Positions 57,801-64,000 of a stretch of DNA of 64,000 nt are shown here, one piece after another. The stretch's first letter is position 1. Every line of letters starts with the position of its first letter. The translations under genes and the position numbers were made by a program. The stretch comes from Bedellia somnulentella (taxonomy: Eukaryota; Arthropoda; Insecta; Lepidoptera; Bedelliidae), in the NCBI GenBank assembly GCA_963576735.1, contig OY755174.1:7750001-7814000 (forward strand). Reading direction: 5' to 3'. The notes under the pieces were generated by a model. The model was not told where the DNA came from. It made no database searches and was given only the letters and a program-made list of their open reading frames with translations.

Positions 57801-60800
57801 AGTATGCGCGCCGCCCGTGTCGCAGTCGGAGGCGCGCGACGTGGTGTGCGGCTTCCTGCGCGACGCCCGCGCGCCCGCCTCCGACGCCCGACACATGTTT
57901 GCGTTGCTCGCCGTCGCCGAGATTGGACGCCATTTGTGAGTTGCATACAGATACATACACATACTCATACCACTCGCTAGCACAAACACCTCGGCACGCG
58001 GCAATAAGGGGTTTTCTTTTTGAGAAATAAAAAAACAACATAGTTTCCTAGAGCTCTGTAGATGGCGTTGATGTAACTACGTTACTTACTTAAACTTTTT
58101 CTGCGTGGCTTCAATCGTGTTGTCAAAATAATTTCGCCAATGTCAACTTTAAAAACATGTGTCACATCACCATAGAGTAACTTTTTGGCGAGTAAAAACA
58201 ACAATAAGAATGTTAAATATAAACACCGTCTTTGTTTATTTACTTTTAAGCTATCTTGGCTTAAACTGATATTCATTTAGACTTTCAAATCAGAACGTTT
58301 TTATGTACGTTCCGTTTTACGATATCATTACATCCAAGTGTGAAAAACGATGTGACGTTCCGTTCCTACAAGTAACATAGCAAGTCTGGCGCCATCTATC
58401 CTGAGAACAGGGAAGAAGAAAACAAGACAAAAAGGAAAACCTCTCATTGGGGCAGAAAAATATCCAGTGTGTTTGCTAGATAAAGAAATGTCATTTGCTA
58501 CGTATTCATGATTGTCATATTCTAACAGCACAGCGAGTTCAGTACTGTAGGGAATAGCGTAATGGTTCGTTAGTTTGGTACACATACCGATTTATAATTT
58601 TCCAATAACTATGGAAAAAAATGGTTATTTAGGAAAATGAGAGATTTATACTTGATTTAGGCAAGAGGCTTGATGTTGGTTTATTTTTTGCAATAATTTA
58701 AAATAACTTTATATAAATAATTTTCCAACAGAGACCTAAGTTCGATACCGGATCTGAAAGAAGTATTACTGAGCTCATTCGCCCCATCATCAGAGGAGGT
58801 GAAGTCCGCCGCAAGTTACGCGCTAGGGTCCATAGCCGTGGGCAACTTGCCCGAGTTCCTGCCGTTTATATTGAATGAGATAGAGGCGCAGCCGAAAAGA
58901 CAGTATCTACTTTTACATTCTCTTAGAGAGGTGGGTCTTGAATTTTTATTACTTATATATAAATTTACATCAAAAAACTTGGTAGCTCAGTTGGAGTACA
59001 CACAGCAATATTAGATGAGCTTCTTATTACCACATTATATTTGGTCAACTTTATATGTTTTGAGAGAATTTGATTGATCTATAGCAGAAATATTGTTTCA
59101 GATAATTTCGTGCGAGTCATGCACACCGGAAGGAGTAAAAGCTTTGAGACCTTTTATACCTGAAATATGGTCAAAGTTGTCAAAACATTGCCAATGTACT
59201 GAAGAAGGATCTCGAAATGTCGTATGTATTATTTTTACGTTACTACCATGAACAATTTCATAATAAAATGGTTGCCAATGGATATTTCTTATTTCTGAAC
59301 TACTTCAATCATAAACCAAAAATATAACTTTTTGGTAACTGCCCATAAGCTAAATCCTAGAAAGAATAATATTTAATCTCTATTTTCATGTTTAATTTGA
59401 TTTAATGAATGTTTAATTTATTTTCTTTCATATTTAATCAAAAATAGTATAAATTGTTTCTAAACTACGTTTTTGTAATTTGCAGGTAGCGGAGTGTTTA
59501 GGCAAGTTATGTTTACTAGAACCAGAAAGTCTTCTTCCCCAATTGAAAGCATTCCTCAAGAATCCATTGCCGCTGACCAGAACAACCGCAGTCACAGCTG
59601 TCAAATTCACCATATCGGATCAGGTTTGTAGTCATATGATGATGCTATTAGGAGTTGTATATTTAGAGTATTTAAAAAAATAACTGTAATTTTACAAAGC
59701 CAGCTCACTTCTAGATTTTGTCATTGCCTTTTGAGATGTACATACATATATACTCACGGCTATAATTCCCTAGAAGAGGTAGCCAGAGCCAAGGAATTAT
59801 AAATTCCTCAGCCACTTTTGGAAGTTGAGTGGGGAAAAGGCGGTAAAATAAAGGTTTTTGGTGATGGGTCTCCAACCGCATCGCCCAAAAATCCAATAAA
59901 AAGCCCCAATACCCTTAGTCGCCTCTTACGACACCCGTGGGTAGAAAGGGGTAGCGACATTCTAAGCTGGCACTACACGGCAAGATTTTGAGATGTGTAT
60001 TCCCTTAAATCCCAAAAGACAATTTATAAATATTTGCAGCAATATTTTTAATTAAAATCGCCTGCAAGAAATCAACTGGGTGGGCGGCGAGTGGCTCTCG
60101 GAGCGTTCCGAACTCTAATGTTTTTTTCTGATAAAAATCAATGATGCTGATTCTGTTAAAAACTCAAATGCGATTAAATTCTCACAGTTCATATATGTAC
60201 CCACCACGTTTCTCTACATGACCCTTTTACAGGGTGATTTGGCAATTGTGCACCACGCTGGTATTACTAAACGTGTGGTAGAAATACTTTTACAATAAAT
60301 TATTTAATTTCTTCCCTCCAGCCACAAGCCATCGACCCAATGCTCCAGAAATGCATGGGCGAGTTACTAGTGCCCCTCCGAGACCCCGAACTGGGAGTGC
60401 GGCGAGTGGCTCTCGTAGCATTCAATTCGGCAGCTCATAATAAACCTTCGTTGGTGAGAGATCTACTGCCTGATTTGCTGCCTACTATCTATGAGGAGAC
60501 TAAAGTTAAGGTATGGTTAAATTAAGTCATTGTCTTATCTTGGTTTTGTGGTGTGTAATGATTTGAATTAACTTTATAGGTTTTTCCAATTGGAAACCTT
60601 ATTTTTTTGCTTATAGACATATACTCGTGTATAAATCCACAAAAAGGGGTGACCAGAGCTTCATAATTAGATTTTTTTAACTTACTTTCGGAAGTTGAGT
60701 TGAAAAAAGATTGTAATATTAAGGTTGTTGGTAATGGGTCTCCAATAGGCTATTTGACTCAGTTTTGAAAACTATCTTACGGTGTTAATTTGTTTATAAG

Positions 60801-63461
60801 GAGCCCTAAAAAAATATTTTTCTGTCTTCATTTTCGCTATTTTATTAAAAAATCGAAAAAGAAAATCCAATATTCAAATGTGCCGCGAAAACGCGACTAA
60901 GTAATATGGCGGCTGTAGCACAAATGACGTCAATTCCGCATTAAACACCAATGAGCGAAGCGATACACAGTCTGTTTATGTGCAATCTACGTCATTTATA
61001 GTAATAGCCAATCACGGTCGTTTTTAGTCACGTGACAGTTGCATCAAAAATACATATTTTAGAAGACGGATTATAGTGAAATAATGCAATATTTTTATCT
61101 CGCATTATTACATATTGCTCCAAAAAAGAAATATTAAGACTAATGAAATAAAAGAAATGTATATTTTTATTACAGTCAAATAGCCTATTGAATCGCTCAA
61201 TAATCATTTGAAAGCCCCGACGTCCTCAGTAAAAGATTTCTTTCCAATAGGTTGAACAGTGTTTGAGCCTATTCTTTCCAAACAAACAAACAAACTTTTT
61301 TCCTTCTATAACATTAATATAGATAAAATAAAGAGACATCAATCCCAACCAATTCATTCACAATCCTAAACCTTTATCCGAAACTAACTAAAATAACTGC
61401 TTACAGAAAGAACTAATCCGCGAAGTAGAAATGGGTCCGTTCAAGCATTCCGTAGACGACGGTCTCGACCTGCGCAAAGCGGCGTTCGAGTGCATGTACA
61501 CGTTACTAGGCAGCTGTTTGGACCGCCTCGACGTGTTCGAGTTCCTGCGCCACGTGGAGGACGGCCTCCGAGACCACTACGACATCAAGATGCTCACCTA
61601 TCTCATGGTGGCCAGACTGGCGCAGCTCTGTCCTGCTGTGGTGTTGCAGAGTAAGTTGCTTTGGTAGAAATGGTTTGATATATGTGATAGCTAGACAGAC
61701 TGGAGTGCTAACTAGGATAATCTACTATAGCCTATGTAGGATAAATGCATACTGAACTTAACTAAATAAAGCGGAAACCAAATGTACTTCAGTACAAAAA
61801 TTGTTAAACGAATTCTGCCAAAAAATAATCGTAACAATAAATTATCCCTACGCCCTGAAAGTCTACTCTTCACGCCGAGAGCGGTAATTAGCATACTTAT
61901 CTCTTTTACCCATATTAACATTTATTAATTTCTCCCTCGGACGATCGAATATTCGGATTTTGACATTTTGATATGTATAGAACAATATAAATATTGGCGC
62001 TTTCTATTCGATGAAACCAACGAAAACTACGGAGGTATCGTTAGATTCGTCGGATATCACCATGTATTCTCATATAACAGAAATGTCAAAATACGAATAT
62101 TCGATTGAGCGAGGGAGAAAGAAATAAATTTAAATATGTGTTAGAAGATATAAATATGCCTATTGTCGTTCTCGACGTGCAGAGTTGACCCTCTGATTGG
62201 TTGACTTATTGTTCTGACTATTGCTGGTCATGCATTTGCTTCGCTTACGTCAATGGAAAAAAACTAAATCACATACGGATATTGACATACATTGTTCCTT
62301 CCCTATTTAGTTATGTTCTCTATCGATAAGTGTAATGACCACTACGATATCAAGATGCTCTTTATTGTAACTGCTTTCTTGTTTTTTTTTCATAAATAGT
62401 TCGATTTTTATATTTTTATATAATTTATAGTTTTGATAAATACCCCTCACACTAACACATAATAACATCTGTTCAGGGTTAGAAAGCCTGGTGGAGCCAC
62501 TCCGAGCAACCTGCACGATGAAGGTGAAAGCAAACTCGGTGAAGCAAGAGTATGAGAAACAAGAGGAGTTGAAGAGATCGGCTTTACGAGCGGCAGCGTC
62601 TTTGCTGCAGATACCGGAAGCGGGTATGTATTTTTAATTTGTTCTTTGTACTTACCCTATCTGCCTAGTTGGGGCGGTATAGATAGTTTTTTTATGAACA
62701 CCATGGTGTATCATCAGATTATCCACTTTTGACTGATTAGAAACATGTCCATGTTCTGCATTTGATGATTTTGAGCTATATGTCTTCTGGACATAATATT
62801 TTTCTTTCATAGACTTCCTCTATCTTTAAATGTGTAAATAATGTGTATCTGTCGTGTTGTCGTAAAAATGTGCTGAACCATTTAGTCAAAATATTTATTA
62901 TATCAGTTTTTTTTGTCTGGACCAATCAGGTTGATAAAGTCGGTCTGGTTTAAATATACCCTCAGGGTGCGCCAATTAATGGCCGCCTGCTCATTTGTAT
63001 AGCTAGTTATTGCTCTTTTAAAAGGATGCATCAGATGGGACATGAGAAAGTGTCGGTCAACTTACAAAAAAAAAGTGGGGAATATATCGTGAGGAAATGA
63101 AGAGGCTAAGTTGTACGTAGAATTGTGACAGTGTATTCATACAATAATGGCCGATCTTTAAAGCCCTACCTCTGTCACTTGAGTGCACTGTCGAAGCGAA
63201 ACGAGAGTTCTCTGAAACCAAGTGACAGTAATGTCCGTGTGACATTACACAACTTTTAGTACCCCTTCCACCCTTTCGGGGATATACGGCGTGAACGTTA
63301 GAGTTTAACTGGATTATTTTCCCTTTACAGAAAAAAATCCGCATCTAATGGACTTCGTGACACAAATAAAGTCATTCTCCGACCTCCAGCCTATCTTCGA
63401 GGCCATACTAAAGGACGCGAGCGGCTCGAATCACGATACTAACCTCATGGACCAAAGCTAG
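45817..63461 (+). CDS. CAND1: Cullin-associated NEDD8-dissociated protein 1 (one internal segment lost in assembly gap)
   Basis: Visible coding exons: 45817-45858, 45940-46109, 48019-48232, 48495-48629, 49608-49765, 50220-50382, 50722-50892, gap, 51698-51755, 52467-52654, 53368-53496, 56053-56184, 56763-56934, 57209-57354, 57766-57935, 58732-58930, 59102-59221, 59486-59623, 60322-60510, 61407-61650, 62477-62623 and 63331-63461. Phases agree at every visible join. The 1071 residues seen plus about 190 missing fit the ~1230-residue family. Landmarks are the start [27 protein letters not shown], the acidic [77 protein letters not shown] and [17 protein letters not shown]1 is a HEAT-repeat solenoid that binds unneddylated cullin-Rbx1 and exchanges substrate receptors of SCF ligases. 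Introns carry many transposons. Confidence 0.95.
46110..48018 (+). other. CAND1 intron 2
   Basis: A 1.9-kb GT-AG intron. Apart from the repeat relative above, a tRNA-like SINE remnant near 47480-47555 (GTTTGAATCCCGCTGAGGGC) and a dispersed repeat around 47190-47330 that also occurs near 62160-62320, nothing is recognised. Confidence 0.6.
46745..46815 (+). repeat. Diverged relative of the hairpin retroposon head
   Basis: GAATGTTTTTTGTTCATGAA, CCTCATGTGGATAATATAAA and AAAAAGGAAAGAAAAA follow the order of the 5' part of the elements at 15235, 49030 and 53691, but no tRNA-like core follows. It lies in CAND1 intron 2. Confidence 0.55.
48955..49565 (+). repeat. RTE 3' fragment split by a hairpin retroposon
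   Basis: Left part 48955-49029 (CCCTCAGAAAAGTTTGTAAT) and right part 49301-49565 (AGATAGAAAAAGGAATGTTA to GGGAAATAATAACGTGAGTA) join into one degenerate RTE C-terminal region plus tail, with a deletion near 49455. It lies in CAND1 intron 4. Confidence 0.75.
49030..49300 (+). mobile_element. tRNA-like hairpin retroposon, copy 2 (with insert in the tRNA-like core)
   Basis: A 271-bp copy with target duplication TCTTGGAAGGTGT at 49017-49029 and 49301-49313. The core carries about 75-80 extra bases between the acceptor strand GACACTG (ending about 49130) and the D arm (TAGCTCAGTTGGCAAAGC, about 49202). Confidence 0.85.
49970..50136. mobile_element. Small MITE with TA target duplication
   Basis: The inverted ends share AAGC(A/G)CAATAC(A/G)CACTGAGCC. 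TA flanks both sides (49968-49969, 50137-50138). It contains a perfect 16-bp palindrome GCCGACATATGTCGGC near 49999. It lies in CAND1 intron 5. Confidence 0.65.
50440..50665 (-). repeat. tRNA-headed SINE, 3'-truncated
   Basis: The minus-strand head resembles TAACTCAGTGAATAGAAC and GGTTCAATTCCCAGGTTG. The 3' half is missing. It lies in CAND1 intron 6. Confidence 0.6.
50965..51281. repeat. RTE fragment with inverted 5' part
   Basis: 50965-51070 is the reverse complement of the RTE segment ending ...GGAATGTTG. 51071-51281 is the plus-strand continuation beginning AGATGGTTTGGGCAC. The two parts abut exactly in element coordinates. Confidence 0.75.
51432..51631. other. Assembly gap (200 N)
   Basis: Exactly 200 Ns, a usual placeholder for unknown length. 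CAND1 codons between the acidic segment exon (ending 50892) and the exon at 51698 are absent on both sides, so coding exons must lie in the gap. Confidence 0.95.
52178..52232 (+). repeat. Partial duplicate of a CAND1 splice acceptor and exon start
   Basis: ACTGAATTCTAAAAAAAATA, then TTATTCCAGTGGTAACCAAA, closely matches 52431-52485, which contains the real acceptor (52465-52466) and the first codons of the exon. The copy diverges after about 15 exon bases. Confidence 0.7.
52524..53208 (+). repeat. 153-bp tandem array derived from a CAND1 exon/intron boundary
   Basis: Unit starts are 52524, 52677, 52830, 52983 and 53136. Each full unit is the last 131 bp of the exon plus the first 22 bp of the intron (GTGTGTACTTAG...). 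The fifth unit stops after about 73 bp. Units 2-4 are identical to one another and differ from unit 1 at three bases; unit 5 has further changes. Only unit 1 is preceded by a good acceptor, and reading past any donor hits TAG after three codons. Confidence 0.9.
53691..53843 (+). mobile_element. tRNA-like hairpin retroposon, copy 3 (5' half of core deleted)
   Basis: It starts with the same head and ends CTTTCCTTTAAT. ACCAACCATGTAAT at 53677-53690 recurs at 53844-53857. The acceptor 5' strand and D arm are missing, while the T arm and acceptor 3' strand remain. It lies in CAND1 intron 10 of the visible series. Confidence 0.85.
53985..54540 (-). pseudogene. LINE reverse-transcriptase C-terminal fragment
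   Basis: An open stretch of about 111 codons on the minus strand has [15 protein letters not shown] and [14 protein letters not shown], typical of the region after RT in CR1/L2-like LINEs. An AT-rich tail with AAATATAAATG follows towards 53985. It is 5'-truncated and has no RT catalytic box. It belongs to a different family from both LINEs above. Confidence 0.65.
54648..55938 (+). mobile_element. mariner transposon with perfect terminal inverted repeats
   Basis: 1291 bp flanked by TA (54646-54647 and 55939-55940). The outer 27 bp at each end (CGAGGGCTGCTATTTATGTA...) are exact reverse complements. The transposase frame is open throughout. It lies in the CAND1 intron between 53496 and 56053, in gene sense. 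Confidence 0.95.
54851..55873 (+). CDS. mariner transposase (D,D34D), probable lost or altered start
   Basis: The frame has no stop from about 54803 to the TAA at 55873. The N-terminal helix-turn-helix region includes [11 protein letters not shown] and [15 protein letters not shown]. The WVPHDL-like motif reads RWIPHNLS. The catalytic residues are the Asp in TGDESWI, the Asp in HHDNASCH and, 34 residues on, the Asp in [12 protein letters not shown]. The first in-frame ATG is 54851; homology suggests that translation once began 16 codons earlier, where TTG now stands (54803). Loss of those residues may or may not impair the protein. Confidence 0.85.
   Translation: MIFYDFRRGLTQKQCIDQLTSTFGDEAPSKTTVYHWFSEFNRGRSKLTDEIKEGRPKTVVVPQNIDAVRELITQDRHVTYREIEASLGISMTSIHKILHEHLAIKKICSRWIPHNLSIDQKQARVDWCKEMLKKYNRGASKAVYNIYTGDESWIYAYDPETKQQSTVWVFQDEPNPTKVIRAKSTLKQMVACFFGINGHVATVPLENRKTVNSEWYTTICLPEVFEQIRKTNRQRRIILHHDNASCHRSAVTTQFLEAQKIELTGHPPYSPDLAPNDFYLFPNVKKKLRGQRFSSREEAVDAFKMHVLEIPQSEWKKCYENWFQRMQKCIDLSGEYFEKQ
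57470..57555 (-). repeat. tRNA-headed SINE 3' end fragment
   Basis: GTTCACGCCGAATATCCCCG, GGTTGGCAGAGGTACTAATA and ACATCACGTGACTTTGTCAC match the 3' end of the family, preceded by AAACATAAACATAAAC. It is 5'-truncated, about 90 bp. Confidence 0.7.
59740..59985 (-). mobile_element. Short RTE-related non-autonomous element
   Basis: A 246-bp full-length copy in reverse orientation with exact 11-bp target duplication TTTTGAGATGT (59729-59739, 59986-59996). It lies in the CAND1 intron after exon 59486-59623. Confidence 0.85.
60600..61240 (-). repeat. Degenerate short RTE-related element interrupted by a MITE
   Basis: 60600-60742 (TATACTCGTGTATAAATCC, GTTGGTAATGGGTCTC) and 61191-61240 (AATCGCTCAATAATCATTTG) together follow the family order. 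The MITE at 60743-61190 is the interruption. Confidence 0.65.
60743..61190. mobile_element. MITE with ~16-bp terminal inverted repeats, copy 2
   Basis: The ends read CAATAGGCTATTTGACT and the exact reverse complement AGTCAAATAGCCTATTG (one side one base shorter in the match). It is the same family as 40576-41026, 448 bp, inserted in a degenerate short RTE-related copy. Confidence 0.8.
61916..62135. mobile_element. MITE with ~45-bp imperfect terminal inverted repeats
   Basis: The left end ATTTCTCCCTCGGACGATCG then AATATTCGGATTTTGACATT mirrors the right end AATGTCAAAATACGAATATT then CGATTGAGCGAGGGAGAAAG. It is non-coding, in the CAND1 intron after 61650. Confidence 0.65.
63070..63297 (+). repeat. 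tRNA-headed SINE, 5'-truncated
   Basis: The body (AATTGTGACAGTGTATTCAT) and tail (CCTTTCGGGGATATACGGCG, TGAACGTTAGAG) are those of the family. It lies in the last CAND1 intron, ending 33 bp before the last exon. Confidence 0.7.
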
Positions 63462-63878
63462 CTACGATCCTTATATCTCTACCACCAACTGATCTTTCAA
63501 AATACTTCGCCAGTGGTTCAGTAGGGAAACTATGCTCTGTTTGCATTTACTATGATCAATAAGGACTCATTTTATTGTTTAAACTATGGAGAAGGATGGC
63601 ATTCTGAAAGGTTTTGAAAGATCAACTTTTGCATTAATTGATTGCTGTTCGAATATGTTCTCAAAATCATCGTAAGTTAACAGAATTATTAAAAAGAAGA
63701 TTTGACTTGACTTGAAAGTGCTTAGAAAGTAGAGATGCGCCCGTCTTTCTCCAGTCATCGTTGTTCTAATAATTTGTATAATTTGTTATTTTATTTTTGT
63801 ACGTAACTATTGTGGAACATCATCGTGCAATGAAATTATTACGAGTCGTATTTCCGCTCTACGTGTTTGTGATATACA

Positions 63879-63884
63879 AATAAA
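63879..63884 (+). terminator. Poly(A) signal of CAND1
   Basis: AATAAA lies 418 bp after the stop codon, followed by a TG/GT-rich stretch. Confidence 0.65.
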
Positions 63885-64000
63885 ACAGATGTATGTATTC
63901 GACAACGTTTTATTATAAAATTACAAATAACCAACTACTCATCTCAAGCTAAACTTCCCATAAGGAAACGGAGGGTCACACTTACAATACACTTGGCAAG

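Noticed and set aside
57713..58041. Arg/Ala-rich open frames on both strands
   Set aside because: Shadows created by the GC-rich CAND1 exon 57766-57935.
63900..64000. 3' end of another minus-strand gene beyond CAND1
   Set aside because: A minus-strand AATAAA-like motif is present at about 63908, but there is no coding sequence in the remaining 100 bp to support it.

Overview
The window looks like a 64-kb piece of an insect nuclear genome, most likely a moth or butterfly. That assignment is an inference from AT-rich DNA, mostly small exons with GT-AG introns, insect-like conserved proteins, and a dense load of RTE-type LINEs, tRNA-derived SINEs, MITEs and a mariner element. It contains no prokaryotic operons, no CRISPR array and no rRNA.

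Five conserved single-copy genes can be rebuilt exon by exon. (1) Dot1L/grappa (H3K79 methyltransferase), minus strand, has four 5' coding exons spread over 20.5 kb (21029 down to 522) and runs off the left edge. (2) rod/KNTC1 (RZZ kinetochore complex), plus, two coding exons, 21447-27556, is divergent from Dot1L with start codons 417 bp apart. (3) ANKRD49, minus, three exons, 30414-27747, is convergent with rod. (4) DDX51 (Dbp6-type DEAD-box ribosome-biogenesis helicase), minus, seven exons, 42100-32595. (5) CAND1 (cullin exchange factor), plus, 21 visible exons, 45817-63461; about 190 codons are missing at a 200-N assembly gap.

The space between exons is mostly mobile DNA. Dot1L introns hold a 5'-truncated RTE inserted into an older RTE fragment, a piggyBac-type MITE, a 3.0-kb non-LTR element with an intact 983-codon frame inserted into a short RTE-related element, and a tRNA-like hairpin retroposon beside an exon. 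DDX51 intron 2 holds a full-length but broken 3.4-kb RTE on the coding strand. CAND1 introns hold an almost intact mariner, two more hairpin retroposons, a 153-bp tandem array made from part of an exon, and several MITEs. A large inverted-repeat (foldback) element lies between ANKRD49 and DDX51.

The main structural observation is a set of related mobile families. The complete RTE, a 246-270-bp non-autonomous family and a tRNA-headed SINE family share the same 3' tail pattern, and the 246-bp family also shares the RTE's 5' head. This suggests that one RTE machinery spreads all three. A separate family has a tRNA-like core whose acceptor stem is extended into a long hairpin; three copies have clear target-site duplications. 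I found no new multi-gene biochemical system.
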